Below, piece by piece: positions 35,391-44,641 of a stretch of DNA of 64,000 nt. Made by a program: the position numbers and the translations under genes. Source of the stretch: Microbulbifer sp. Q7 (GTDB lineage Bacteria; Pseudomonadota; Gammaproteobacteria; Pseudomonadales; Cellvibrionaceae); NCBI RefSeq assembly GCF_001639145.1, contig NZ_LROY01000002.1, positions 2,016,501 through 2,080,500 of the forward strand. Direction: 5' to 3'. Below the pieces are notes generated by a model. That model made no database searches. It saw only the letters and a program-made list of their open reading frames with translations, and was not told the DNA's origin. Numbering within the stretch: the first letter of the stretch is position 1; each line of letters starts with the position of its first letter.

Positions 35391-36416
35391 ATGAACACCC
35401 TGACCAATCAGCGCTGGATCTACACCACCCGCCCCACTGCCGAAGTTGATACCAGCCACTACCGACTGGACCGCACACCATTGGATACCGAACTTGGCAG
35501 TGGCGAGGTATTGATAGAAAACCACTACATTAGCGTCGACCCTTATATGCGCATTCAGCAGGCTGCACGGCCCAACTGGGAGGAACCACACCCTCTGAAC
35601 ACCGTGCAACGTGGCGCTGTAGTGGGCCGAGTGCTGGCTAGCCGTGACAGTACGTTGGCGGAGGGAGACTGGGTAAGTGCCTACACGGGCTGGGAGCGTT
35701 ACTCCCGTGTGCACGGCTCTCAGGCCGCAAGGCTGGACCCGGATCGGGCACCGGTAACCACCGCTCTCGGCGTGCTGGGTATGCCCGGCCGCACAGCCTG
35801 GTTCGGTCTCATGGATGCCGGGCGTCCGCGCCCGGGAGAAACGCTGTCGGTGTCCGGCGCCGCCGGTGCCGTAGGGTCGCTGGTCGTGCAATTCGGAAAA
35901 AAAGCCGGCTGCCGCGTAATCGCATTTGCCGGTAGCGACGAGAAATGTGCCTGGCTGACGGACGAGCTGGGTGCAGATCAAGCGATCAACTACCGTCATT
36001 TTGCAGACGCGCGTGCGCTCGACGAGTACTTTCAGTCCGAGGGGATACGCGCGGACATCTACTTCGATAATGTGGGCGGCATCATTACCGATGCGGTGAT
36101 CCCCAATATCAACCGCCGTGCGCGCATTGTGATCTGCGGCCAGATCAGCCAGTACAGCGGCAACCTGGATGAGGTAGCCAGTGGTCCGCGCTTCCTCCAT
36201 CACATGCTTTATCAGCGCGCGCAAATACAAGGCATTTTGGCACGGGACTTCAATCACCGTATGGACGAAATGTTGGCAGTTGTAGCGCCCTGGGTCAGCA
36301 AAGGAGAGATTCAGTTTCGGGAAACAGTAGTTGAGGGATTCGAGCAGTTGCCAACAGCACTCAATGGTTTATTCCACGGCCACAATACCGGCAAAATGAT
36401 CGTAAAAATCAAATAA
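35391..36416 (+). CDS. NADP-dependent medium-chain oxidoreductase (CurA/LTB4DH-like)
   Basis: A 341-residue zinc-independent MDR-family reductase. YISVDPYMRIQQ is the leukotriene-B4-dehydrogenase-type signature, VSGAAGAVGSLVVQFGKKAGC is the Rossmann cofactor loop, and DVYFDNVGG-like DIYFDNVGGIITDAV follows. Relatives reduce alpha,beta-unsaturated aldehydes, ketones or curcumin with NADPH. Likely controlled by the divergent LysR gene. Confidence 0.93.
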   Translation: MNTLTNQRWIYTTRPTAEVDTSHYRLDRTPLDTELGSGEVLIENHYISVDPYMRIQQAARPNWEEPHPLNTVQRGAVVGRVLASRDSTLAEGDWVSAYTGWERYSRVHGSQAARLDPDRAPVTTALGVLGMPGRTAWFGLMDAGRPRPGETLSVSGAAGAVGSLVVQFGKKAGCRVIAFAGSDEKCAWLTDELGADQAINYRHFADARALDEYFQSEGIRADIYFDNVGGIITDAVIPNINRRARIVICGQISQYSGNLDEVASGPRFLHHMLYQRAQIQGILARDFNHRMDEMLAVVAPWVSKGEIQFRETVVEGFEQLPTALNGLFHGHNTGKMIVKIK

Positions 36417-36555
36417 CAAACCAAGAAGACGCAATACTAAAGGACTTCAACTCACTCATTGCCTTCCTTTCCCCGTGATCACCCTGCCAGTGAAGTTACC
36501 TTTCCGCCGATCAGAGCAGTGTGGCCTTCTTCCACGCAATCGGCTTAAGCAGGCA

Positions 36556-36604
36556 AACAAAAAGCCTGTGACGCCCCTCAATTGCAAGGGACCGTCACAG
36601 GCTT
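36556..36604 (-). terminator. Rho-independent terminator of the universal stress gene
   Basis: 12-bp stem AAGCCTGTGACG (36562-36573) with CGTCACAGGCTT (36593-36604). On the minus strand it is followed by TTTTTG. It can also act against read-through from the left. Confidence 0.88.
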
Positions 36605-36629
36605 CTTCGATACCGTAGGCAGGAAGTGC

Positions 36630-37487
36630 TCAGCGCAGCAGCAACAATGGCTGATTGGTACCCAGCAGCATTTTGGCGGTCACGCTGCCCAACAGCAGGT
36701 CGCGCAACTTACTGTGGCTGAAAGCGCCCATCACGGTGAGGTCGATATCGTGCTCCTGCTGATAGGCAATCAAGGATTCCACCGTCTTGCCCTGCAGATT
36801 GGCGCTAACCACCGCTACCCCGCCATGACTCAGCACCTCGGCGCCCTCAGCCAGAACAGACTCAGCGCCATCCCCCACGTACACCAGGTGGCACTCAACA
36901 TCTTTAAATACCGGACTGCTGGCCACCATCTCCAGGGCCTTGCGCGCCGACTCACTGCCGTCGTACGCCAGCATGATTGAGCGCGGCGCCTTGAACTCGC
37001 GGTTCACCACCAGAATCGGCTTGTGCAGCGAACGCACCACCGACTCCAGCTGCGCCCCCAGCCCCTTGTTGGAAGCCTCATGCTCTTCACCACGGATACC
37101 GAGCACCAGCACCCGAATGTGATCCTCCAGCTCCACCAGAGACTCCACCAGCGAACCGTGCCGCTGGCAGGTAACCACCCGCTCCGCCCCCGCCTTCAGC
37201 GCACGCTCCCGCGCGCCCTCCAGCATCTGCCTGCCCTGCTCCAGCAGCAGCCTGGAACGCTGCTGCTCAAGACTGGTGAGCTCCTCCAGCAATTCTTCCT
37301 GGCTACCAAGGCCGATACTGCCAGAGAGATCGGCGACCGCGGGCGTGGTGACCCGTTCGATATTGTGCAGCAGCTTGATGGGGGCAGAAGCGCGACTGGC
37401 GATCCAGGCGGAATAATCACAGACAGCACCACTGAAGCGGGAGCCATCGATGCAGGAGAGTACCAGCGGATCTTTTTGTTCGGTCAT
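36630..37487 (-). CDS. Tandem universal stress protein
   Basis: A 285-residue protein with two Usp domains (about 5-150 and 155-285). The second carries an ATP-binding-type G-X9-G(S/T) end (VMGAFSHSKLRDLLLGSVTAKML) and the DGSESARKALEM loop; the first has a degenerate loop. Cytoplasmic, E. coli UspE-like in layout. It lies downstream of the SulP transporter on the same strand, separated by 292 bp containing a palindromic repeat. A functional link with SulP is inferred only from order. Confidence 0.9.
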   Translation of the reverse strand: MTEQKDPLVLSCIDGSRFSGAVCDYSAWIASRASAPIKLLHNIERVTTPAVADLSGSIGLGSQEELLEELTSLEQQRSRLLLEQGRQMLEGARERALKAGAERVVTCQRHGSLVESLVELEDHIRVLVLGIRGEEHEASNKGLGAQLESVVRSLHKPILVVNREFKAPRSIMLAYDGSESARKALEMVASSPVFKDVECHLVYVGDGAESVLAEGAEVLSHGGVAVVSANLQGKTVESLIAYQQEHDIDLTVMGAFSHSKLRDLLLGSVTAKMLLGTNQPLLLLR

Positions 37488-37570
37488 TTATTATTTTCTC
37501 TCTGTCGCTATCCAACTTAATAAACTACGAAGTGCGGTCCTCGCTTACGGAGTGAAGGGACAAGGGAGAA

Positions 37571-37736
37571 GCCGAAATGCTGGGTGGAAGTTTTTGAAAC
37601 CGTCGGCGACATGGACGTCGCCGCCGGAATCCCATACGACCGCCATGGATGGCGGAAGTGCAGAAAATGCATGGATGCAATTTTCTGCCAGGGATGTACT
37701 TGTGCGCTTTCAAAAACTTCCACCTAGTGTTTCGGC
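37571..37736. repeat. 166-bp palindromic element A with 29-bp terminal inverted repeats
   Basis: The arms at 37571-37599 and 37708-37736 are complementary at 26 of 29 positions (shared GGTGGAAGTTTTTGAAA). Inside are three hairpins, each with an ATGGA apex: GGCGAC/GTCGCC, CCGCCAT/ATGGCGG, and GCAGAAAAT.../...ATTTTCTGC. A CCAGGGATG stretch at 37688-37696 next to the right arm resembles the core of the elements at 39431 and 41134. Non-coding, non-autonomous. Confidence 0.85.
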
Positions 37737-37779
37737 GCCACCGGCGCCAAAACAGAGCTCCCGATGCGAAGCTCCGGGC

Positions 37780-39288
37780 TTAGTGCCCCCCCAACACCTT
37801 CTCAATTTCTTCCGGCTTATCGTGCACCCCAAAGCGGTCAACGATGGTCGAGCTGGCTTCGTTCAGGCCAATCAGCACAACCTCGGCGCCCTCGCGGCGG
37901 AACTTCACCACCGCCTTGTCCAGCGAGTACACCGCCGATACATCCCAGAAGTGGGCGCGGCTCAGGTCAATCACCACCTTGTCCAGCGCCTCTTTAAAAT
38001 CAAAGGCTGCCACAAACTTGTCCGCCGAATTGAAGAACACCTGCCCCACCACCTTGTAGGTCCGGCAATTCGTCTCCTCATCCAGCTCCGATCTCACATA
38101 CATAAAGTGGCTCACCTTGTTGGCGAAGAACAGCGACGCCAGCAGCACCCCCACAAACACGCCAAATGCCAGATTGTGGGTAAACACTACCACAATCACC
38201 GTGGACAGCATCACCAGATTGGTCGACATCGGCAACTTGTTCAGGTTGCGGATCGAGCCCCAGTCGAAGGTACCGATAGACACCATGATCATCACCGCCA
38301 CCAGCGCCGCCATGGGGATCACCGCCACCCAGTCGCTCAGGAATACCACCAGGGTCAGCAGGCCCACACCCGCCACCAGCGTGGACAGACGGCCGCGACC
38401 ACCGGATTTCACGTTGATCACCGACTGGCCGATCATCGCGCAACCCGCCATACCGCCGAGCATGCCCGCGCCGATATTGGCAATACCCTGGCCCTTGCAT
38501 TCGCGGTTCTTGTCACTGTTGGTATCGGTCAGATCGTCCACGATGGTGGCGGTCATCAGGGATTCCAGCAGGCCCACCACAGCGAGACCGGCGGAGTACG
38601 GGAAGATGATTTTCAGGGTCTCAAAGTTGAGCGGCACATCCGGCCACAGGAAGATCGGCAGGGTGTCCGGCAGCTCGCCCATGTCGCCCACGGTGCGAAT
38701 ATCCAGACCCATTACCAGGGCTACGGCGGTCAACACCAGGATGCACACCAGCGGCGACGGCAGAACCTTGCCCACCACCGGCACGTAGGGGAACAGGTAG
38801 ATGATACCGAGGCCGGCGGCGGTCATCGCGTACACGTGCCAGGTAACATCGGTGAGCTCAGGCAGCTGCGCCATAAAAATGAGGATGGCCAGCGCATTCA
38901 CAAATCCCGTGACCACGGCCCTCGACACAAAGCTCATCAGGCTGCCGAGCTTGAGATAGCCGGCGATGATCTGCAGCACACCGGTGAGTAACGTGGCGGC
39001 CAGCAGGTATTGCAGGCCGTGCTCTTTCACCAGGGTGACCATCAGCAGGGCCATGGCGCCGGTGGCGGCAGAGATCATGCCCGGGCGGCCACCGACGAAG
39101 GCGATCACCACGGCAATACAGAAGGAGGCGTACAGGCCCACACGCGGGTCGACACCGGCGATGATGGAGAAGGCGATGGCCTCGGGGATCAGGGCCAGGG
39201 CCACGACGAGGCCAGCGAGCACGTCGCGGCGGATATTGCCGAACCAGTCGTTTCTGGTGGACGACAACAGGGTGTTGGAGAACTGCAT
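37780..39288 (-). CDS. SulP family anion transporter with STAS domain
   Basis: A 502-residue SLC26/SulP transporter with about 12-14 membrane helices (residues 20-390). The family segment [30 protein letters not shown] is split across the first helices. A C-terminal STAS domain at about 410-495 contains [16 protein letters not shown]. Substrates of relatives include sulfate, bicarbonate and dicarboxylates; selectivity cannot be told. The ATG at 39288 (QFSNTLLSS) is chosen because upstream codons run into palindromic element B. A universal stress gene follows. Confidence 0.93.
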   Translation of the reverse strand: MQFSNTLLSSTRNDWFGNIRRDVLAGLVVALALIPEAIAFSIIAGVDPRVGLYASFCIAVVIAFVGGRPGMISAATGAMALLMVTLVKEHGLQYLLAATLLTGVLQIIAGYLKLGSLMSFVSRAVVTGFVNALAILIFMAQLPELTDVTWHVYAMTAAGLGIIYLFPYVPVVGKVLPSPLVCILVLTAVALVMGLDIRTVGDMGELPDTLPIFLWPDVPLNFETLKIIFPYSAGLAVVGLLESLMTATIVDDLTDTNSDKNRECKGQGIANIGAGMLGGMAGCAMIGQSVINVKSGGRGRLSTLVAGVGLLTLVVFLSDWVAVIPMAALVAVMIMVSIGTFDWGSIRNLNKLPMSTNLVMLSTVIVVVFTHNLAFGVFVGVLLASLFFANKVSHFMYVRSELDEETNCRTYKVVGQVFFNSADKFVAAFDFKEALDKVVIDLSRAHFWDVSAVYSLDKAVVKFRREGAEVVLIGLNEASSTIVDRFGVHDKPEEIEKVLGGH

Positions 39289-39430
39289 AATCAGGTGAGC
39301 CTGTCTGGGATTCTGTCTTGAGGGTCTTTTTCGAGCCCTCTTTTGTGGGGCCGTAAATAGGGGCGCGGATTCTAGCATCTTGGGGGTTGTGGCTAAAGAA
39401 CGCTCAGTGCTTTGGTCTGGTTTTGTGGCG

Positions 39431-39542
39431 ATCCCGCTGCCGGGTACAGCTTTGCAAGACACGCCGTGAACCCATCCATGGGGGCTCTTCCGCGAGGTCC
39501 CTCTCGCGGAAGGTCTTGCAAAGCTGTACCCGACAGCGGGAT
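39431..39542. repeat. 112-bp palindromic element B
   Basis: 30-bp terminal inverted repeats (39431-39460, 39513-39542) pair at 29 of 30 positions. Between them lie a 27-bp core (39461-39487) and a perfect 10-bp hairpin (CTTCCGCGAG/CTCGCGGAAG). On the minus strand the order is arm, hairpin, core, arm, the same as element C at 41134-41246, with which the core is 25/27 identical. It lies between sulP and the divergent ABC operon. Confidence 0.9.
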
Positions 39543-39594
39543 CTTCTCATCAAACGCCTGCACTTTTCCGGCCGATGTCGCGCTTTCCCACTCC

Positions 39595-39640
39595 TGTCCG
39601 GCCCCACGGACACAGCCTGTCCGGACACTTTTTGCGGACA
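39595..39640 (+). promoter_or_regulatory. Candidate upstream activating sites of the ABC operon
   Basis: TGTCCG-N6-CGGACA at 39595-39612, TGTCCGGACA at 39618-39627 and CGGACA at 39635-39640: clustered dyads 77-120 bp upstream of a sigma-54 promoter. This is the expected place for binding of the sigma-54 response regulator encoded in the same operon. Confidence 0.62.
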
Positions 39641-39715
39641 CCTCACCCGCCATCCAAAAACTTTCTGAAAATTTATTTTTTATATATATCAAATACTTAA
39701 GACGAAAAACCGCCT

Positions 39716-39731
39716 TGGCACGGCAATTGCG
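39716..39731 (+). promoter_or_regulatory. Sigma-54 promoter of the ABC/two-component operon
   Basis: TGGCACG then GCAA then TTGCG, with GG (39717-39718) and GC (39729-39730) exactly 10 nt apart, a near-consensus -24/-12 promoter. Expected start about 39742, 88 nt before the adaptor gene. Confidence 0.8.
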
Positions 39732-39829
39732 ATAAGGCCGCTGCATCTACAAATTCCGCTTTGCATCCGGACGCGGGAAGACGCGCATCAAAGTGGCAGA
39801 AGAACAGATTCTAAGAACTTGGGAACAAC

Positions 39830-41107
39830 ATGATCAGAGATACCTCCGGGCAGGACGTCCAACTCACCCCACAGAGCCCGTGGAAAAACCCGCGGCTGCT
39901 GAAGCGCACCGGGCTCGGTATTGGCGCGGCCGCGTTTGTGGTGTGGGGGCTGATGAGCTGGCAGAGCACCAGTGCGGTGGATGCCAGCGTGTCACTGGCG
40001 CGGGTCAATATCGCGGCGGTGGAGCGCGGGGATCTGATTCGCGACCTGGTGGTTCAGGGCAAGGTGGTGGCCGCCAACAGCCCTACCCTGTTCAGTCCCG
40101 CCCAGGGCATCGTCAAGTTTGCGGTAAAGGCCGGCGATGCTGTGGAGAAAGGCCAGCTGCTGGCGGAAGTGGACAGCCCGCAGCTGCAGAATCAGCTCGC
40201 CCAGGAAAGCGCCCTGTACAGCAAGCTCGCCGTGGAGCTGGCCCGGCAGAAGATCCAAGCCAAACGCCAGCGCCTGGAGAACACCCAGAAAGCCGATCTG
40301 GCGAAAGTCGACCTGGCCGCCGCCGAGCGCGAACTGAAGCGTGCCGAGCTGTCGATGGAAAAACAGATCATCTCTCAGCTGGATTTCGAAAAAGCCAGCG
40401 ACGACCTCGCCCGTGCCAGACTCGAGTACAAACAGGCGGTACAGAACTCCCAACTGGAAAACGAAGCCCTCACCTTTGAGACCCAGACCCTGCAGCTGCA
40501 GGTGGACCAGCAGCAACTTCAGGTTGAAGAGCTGCAACGCAAGGTCAACGAATTGCAAATCGTCTCCCCCGTCAACGGCACCATTGGCAGCCTCGCCGCC
40601 ACCCAGCGCTCAGCCGTCGCCGCCAATGCGCCGCTGCTTACGGTGGTCGACCTCACCAGTTTTGAACTGGAAGCCGCGGTGCCGGAAAACTACGCCGACG
40701 ACCTGGGGCTCGCCATGGAGGTAGTAATCAATATGGGCGGCACGCAACTGCCCGGCGAAATCACCGCAATTGCTCCAGAGGTCATCGACGGCCAGGTTGT
40801 GGCCCGTGTGCGCTTCCTGCAGCAGCCTGAAAACCTGCGCCAGAATTTGCGCATGACCGCACGCGTTCTGCTGGAGAGTCGCAACGACGTGATTCTGGTG
40901 AAGCGCGGCGCGTTCCTGGATCAGACCGGGGGCCGCTTTGCGTGGAAGCTAAACGACCAGCAACAGGCGGTAAAAGTGCCGATCACTATTGGCGCACTGG
41001 GACTGAACCAGGTGGAAATTATTTCCGGCCTGCAGGAAGGCGACCAGATCATCACTTCCTCTGCGGACGCACTGGAAAATGCCCAGGTCGTTGCGCTGAG
41101 AGACTAA
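39830..41107 (+). CDS. Periplasmic adaptor (HlyD/MacA-like) of an ABC exporter
   Basis: A 425-residue membrane-fusion protein. One N-terminal membrane anchor (about residues 26-46), then a split lipoyl domain (GDAVEKGQLLAEVDSPQL first half), a long alpha-hairpin coiled coil at about 110-235, and beta-barrel plus membrane-proximal domains. No lipobox. It bridges the inner-membrane permease to an outer component, which is not encoded here. It is the first gene of a six-gene plus-strand run; 195 bp containing element C separate it from the ATPase gene. Confidence 0.92.
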   Translation: MIRDTSGQDVQLTPQSPWKNPRLLKRTGLGIGAAAFVVWGLMSWQSTSAVDASVSLARVNIAAVERGDLIRDLVVQGKVVAANSPTLFSPAQGIVKFAVKAGDAVEKGQLLAEVDSPQLQNQLAQESALYSKLAVELARQKIQAKRQRLENTQKADLAKVDLAAAERELKRAELSMEKQIISQLDFEKASDDLARARLEYKQAVQNSQLENEALTFETQTLQLQVDQQQLQVEELQRKVNELQIVSPVNGTIGSLAATQRSAVAANAPLLTVVDLTSFELEAAVPENYADDLGLAMEVVINMGGTQLPGEITAIAPEVIDGQVVARVRFLQQPENLRQNLRMTARVLLESRNDVILVKRGAFLDQTGGRFAWKLNDQQQAVKVPITIGALGLNQVEIISGLQEGDQIITSSADALENAQVVALRD

Positions 41108-41133
41108 TCCAATATCCGGAAATTTAATGCGAA

Positions 41134-41246
41134 GGTGCTGATGCCGATCGTTGTATGCGAGACCGTCTGCGGCCACGACGGCCGCAGCCGAGCCCCCAGG
41201 GATGGGTTAACGGCGTGTCTCGCAAACAACGATCGGCATCAGCACC
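41134..41246. repeat. 113-bp palindromic element C inside the ABC operon
   Basis: 30-bp terminal inverted repeats (41134-41163, 41217-41246) pair at 29 of 30 positions. They enclose a hairpin CTGCGGCC/GGCCGCAG (41167-41187) and a 27-bp core (41190-41216) that differs from that of element B at two positions. The outer 20 bp of the arms are unrelated to those of B although each pairs with its own partner. Located between adaptor and ATPase genes, so it should be transcribed. Confidence 0.9.
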
Positions 41247-41302
41247 GCCACAAGACTTAGAACTACCAACAGACAAAAACTGCGAAGACAAGGAAATCTA
41301 CC

Positions 41303-42004
41303 ATGCTGAAAATGCACAACATCCGCAAAAGCTACCGCACCGACGCCATCGAAACCCATGCACTCAGGGATTTCAGCCTGGAGGTCAAGGAAGGCGAATT
41401 TGTTTCGGTCACCGGCCCCAGTGGCTCCGGAAAAACCACCTTTCTGAATATCGCCGGCCTGCTGGAAACACCCACCGGCGGCGAGTACCTGTTGGACGGA
41501 CAGGAAGTGGGTGGACTTTCCGACCGCGACCGTTCACACCTGCGCAATGAGAAAATCGGATTTATTTTTCAGGGGTTCAACCTGATTCCCGACCTCAACC
41601 TGTTCGACAACATCGATGTGCCGCTGCGATACCGCGGGTTCAACGCCAAAGAACGCCGTCGCCGTATCGAAAAATCCCTGGAGCAGGTCGGCCTCGCCGC
41701 CCGCGCCAAACACCTGCCTGCTCAGCTGTCCGGTGGTCAGCAGCAGCGTGTTGCCATCGCTCGTGCACTGGCCGGCGAACCGCGCTTCCTGCTCGCGGAT
41801 GAGCCCACCGGTAACCTCGACTCGCTGATGGCCCGCCAGGTGATGGAGCTGCTGGAATTCATCAACGAATGGGGCACCACCATCATTATGGTCACCCACG
41901 ACCCGGACCTGGCGCGCCGCGCACACCGCAACATCCAGATTGTCGACGGCCAGGTTTCCGACCTGCGCCAGACCGCGCAGCATGAACAAGTGGCCATCGC
42001 CTGA
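41303..42004 (+). CDS. ABC transporter ATP-binding protein (MacB/LolD type)
   Basis: A 233-residue ATPase. Walker A is GPSGSGKTT, the signature is LSGGQQQRVAIARAL, Walker B is FLLADEPTGNLDS and the switch His is in MVTHDPDLA. This is the LolD/MacB/FtsE branch, which powers mechanotransmission-type permeases rather than drug channelling through a membrane pore. It works with the two permease genes that follow at 11 and 27 bp spacing. Confidence 0.95.
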   Translation: MLKMHNIRKSYRTDAIETHALRDFSLEVKEGEFVSVTGPSGSGKTTFLNIAGLLETPTGGEYLLDGQEVGGLSDRDRSHLRNEKIGFIFQGFNLIPDLNLFDNIDVPLRYRGFNAKERRRRIEKSLEQVGLAARAKHLPAQLSGGQQQRVAIARALAGEPRFLLADEPTGNLDSLMARQVMELLEFINEWGTTIIMVTHDPDLARRAHRNIQIVDGQVSDLRQTAQHEQVAIA

Positions 42005-42015
42005 GGAGAGCCGAC

Positions 42016-43329
42016 ATGTTTGGATACTATGTTTCCCTCGCACTTCGCAGCCTGCGGCGCACTCCAGTGCTCAGCGCACTGATGGTCGCGGCCATCGCCG
42101 TGGGCGTTGCCGCCGCCATGACCACCCTGACACTCAACTACATGATGTCGCGCAACGCACTTTCGACCAAGGACGACGTGCTGTATGCGGTTCAGCTGGA
42201 TGGATGGAATCCCCACCGTGCGGCAGATAATGCCAGCGAAATGCCCTGGCAGCTTACTTACCAGGACGCGGTCAATATTTTGCGCTCGGACATTCCGACA
42301 CATCATGTGGCCATGCACCGCTGGGGCGGCCCTATCTCCTTGGAAAACTCCGATGTGCGCCCGTTCAATGCAGACGCCCGCGTAACCAGCCGCGATTTTT
42401 TCGCCCTCTTCGATATCCAGTTCCTGTACGGCGGAACCTGGACACAGGAGGCAGACCAGACCCCCATACAGCAGCTGGTATTGTCCAAAGAGACCAACGA
42501 CAAGCTGTTCGGTGGCGAGAACAGTGTTGGCCGCACGGTAAACTTCAACGGTGCGCCGTTTACGGTGGTGGGCGTTACCGAGCACTGGCAGCCCAGCCCC
42601 AAGGTGCACGACCTGAATAATGGCCACTTTAATGAATCCGCAGAAGCATTCCTGCCCTTCGGCCTGCACCGCGCATTTGAAATCTACCCTTGGGGCAACA
42701 CCAATGGCTGGAAATCCGAGGAGATCAACAATTACGAAGACCGCCTCAACAGCGACATGGTGTGGCTGCAGTACTGGGTGCAGCTGGACACCCCGCAACA
42801 GGTCGAAGCCTACCGGGAATTCCTCACCGGCTATATCCGTCAACAAAAGGAACAGGGCCGCTTCCCGCGCCCACTGAAGTTCGGCCTGAGCAAACCTTCG
42901 GAGTGGCTGGTACTGAATGAAGTGGTCGGGGGCGATGACCGTATGCTCAGCTGGCTGTCTCTGGCCTTCCTGCTGGTCTGCCTGGTCAATGCCGTTGCCC
43001 TGCTGTTGGCAAAATTCCTGCGCAAGGCCCCCGAGGCAGGAGTGCGCCGCGCGCTCGGTGCCAGTCGCAATGCGGTATTTAGCCAGCACTTGGTAGAAAG
43101 CGGCTGCGTGGGCCTGCTGGGCGGACTTGTGGGCATTGTGCTGACGCTCGGCGGCCTGGCACTGATTCGGCAGCTACAGATGGGCTACATGGATCGGATT
43201 GCGTCGATGGACTGGACCATGATGCTGGCGGCCATCGGCCTCGCGGTTCTGGCCAGCCTGCTCGCCGGTTTCTACCCCGCGTGGCGTATCAGCCGAACCA
43301 ACCCGTCCATCTACCTCAAGACCCAGTAA
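42016..43329 (+). CDS. ABC transporter permease 1 (MacB/FtsX type)
   Basis: A 437-residue permease: one N-terminal membrane helix (about 20-44), a large periplasmic domain (about 50-300) and three C-terminal helices carrying the FtsX domain (SLAFLLVCLVNAVALLLAKF, then GLLGGLVGIVLTLGGLAL, then a last helix). This is the MacB periplasmic-core topology. It presumably dimerises with permease 2. Substrate unknown. Confidence 0.92.
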   Translation: MFGYYVSLALRSLRRTPVLSALMVAAIAVGVAAAMTTLTLNYMMSRNALSTKDDVLYAVQLDGWNPHRAADNASEMPWQLTYQDAVNILRSDIPTHHVAMHRWGGPISLENSDVRPFNADARVTSRDFFALFDIQFLYGGTWTQEADQTPIQQLVLSKETNDKLFGGENSVGRTVNFNGAPFTVVGVTEHWQPSPKVHDLNNGHFNESAEAFLPFGLHRAFEIYPWGNTNGWKSEEINNYEDRLNSDMVWLQYWVQLDTPQQVEAYREFLTGYIRQQKEQGRFPRPLKFGLSKPSEWLVLNEVVGGDDRMLSWLSLAFLLVCLVNAVALLLAKFLRKAPEAGVRRALGASRNAVFSQHLVESGCVGLLGGLVGIVLTLGGLALIRQLQMGYMDRIASMDWTMMLAAIGLAVLASLLAGFYPAWRISRTNPSIYLKTQ

Positions 43330-43356
43330 CGCGGCGCAAACAGAAAGGAAATTACC

Positions 43357-44568
43357 ATGTTGGAACTGCGACCCATTTTATCCGCGCTTTGGCGCCACAA
43401 AGTCTCGGCGCTGCTGATTGCCCTGCAACTGGGCCTGACGCTCGCTATTGTCAGCAATGCACTGGTGGTCATCAACGAGCGCAGTGAGCGCATCTCCCGA
43501 GATACCGGTGTTGCCGAGAACGAGATCGTCACCTTCCGCTTTATGGCGATTGCGAAGGACTACGACATGTACGATGCCTTCCGCCAGGATCTCGATATGA
43601 TCCGCTCGCTGCCCGGTGTAGCCAGTGCCACTATCAGTAACCATGTGCCGCTTTCTGGCAGCGGCTCCGCCAGCGGCTTCTACACCGAGCCGAACAAGGA
43701 AACCGGCGGGGTGAGCGCCAACTATTACACCGTCGATGAGCATTTTGTCGATGCACTGGGGATGAACCTGATTGCCGGTCGCGATTTCTATCCGGAAGAA
43801 ATCATGCAGATCAGCCCCAGCAGTAGCGAGCGTCCCAACGTGGCAGTGGTCACCCAGAAATTTGCCGATGACGTGTTTCCCGAAAGTAATGGCAACGTAC
43901 TGGGCAAGTCGTTTTTCCTCGGCGGCGACGATCACCCGATTGAAATTGTTGGCATTGTGGAGCGCAACCTGGGGCCCTGGCCCAATTCCTCCCTGGCCGG
44001 CCGCGGTGCCTTCTATCCGGCAATCTCCGACCGCTGGTTCAATTACATTGTGCGCGCCGAACCCGGACAGCGCGATCAGGTGTTGAAACTGGTGGAAGAA
44101 AAGCTCGCGGAGCGGGACGGCAACCGGGTCATCAATTCGAATACCCTGGAAGCTGAAAAAGCCCAGTATTACGCGGGTGACAATACGATGATCAAGGTCT
44201 TGAGCGGCGTGATCATCCTGCTGACCTTTATCGTTGCCCTCGGTATTGTTGGCCTCACCGTATTCTGGATTACCCAGCGCCAGAAGCAGATTGGCGTGCG
44301 CCGTGCACTGGGGGCCACCCGCACCGCCATCAGCCGCTATTTCCTGCTGGAAAACCTGATGATCGCCGCCACCGGGATCGCTCTGGGCATCGCTGCCGCA
44401 CAGATATTCAATGGCGTGCTGGTGCGAGAGTTCGAGCAACCGGCACTGCCGGTAGCGATCACCCTCGGCTGCGCGCTGGCACTGCTGGTCGTAAGCCTGA
44501 CGGCAACCCTGGTGCCTGCCCTGCGCGCCGCCAACATCTCGCCGGCAACGGCCACACGCAGCGTGTAA
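43357..44568 (+). CDS. ABC transporter permease 2 (MacB/FtsX type)
   Basis: A 403-residue paralogue of the preceding permease with the same topology: first helix about 18-38, a periplasmic domain, and three helices at the C-terminus (VIILLTFIVALGIVGLTVFW first). GVRRALGATRTAISRYFL, between the second and third helices, is the coupling region also seen as GVRRALGASRNAVF in permease 1. Two different permeases suggest a heterodimeric complex. Confidence 0.92.
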   Translation: MLELRPILSALWRHKVSALLIALQLGLTLAIVSNALVVINERSERISRDTGVAENEIVTFRFMAIAKDYDMYDAFRQDLDMIRSLPGVASATISNHVPLSGSGSASGFYTEPNKETGGVSANYYTVDEHFVDALGMNLIAGRDFYPEEIMQISPSSSERPNVAVVTQKFADDVFPESNGNVLGKSFFLGGDDHPIEIVGIVERNLGPWPNSSLAGRGAFYPAISDRWFNYIVRAEPGQRDQVLKLVEEKLAERDGNRVINSNTLEAEKAQYYAGDNTMIKVLSGVIILLTFIVALGIVGLTVFWITQRQKQIGVRRALGATRTAISRYFLLENLMIAATGIALGIAAAQIFNGVLVREFEQPALPVAITLGCALALLVVSLTATLVPALRAANISPATATRSV

Positions 44569-44641
44569 AGCAGGGTACACTTGTTCCACTACCGAAGCGG
44601 GCGCATGCGCCCGTTTTCATCGTGCAGCCAAGAAAAATAGT

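Noticed and set aside
37450..38991. A 513-codon plus-strand frame
   Set aside because: Antisense to the SulP gene and running through palindromic element A; composition is His/Gln/Arg-rich and without domains.
39431..41246. Integron attC sites as explanation for elements B and C
   Set aside because: attC sites keep conserved boxes near their ends (RYYYAAC/GTTRRRY) with a variable middle. Here the middle is conserved and the ends vary, and no integrase or cassette array is present.
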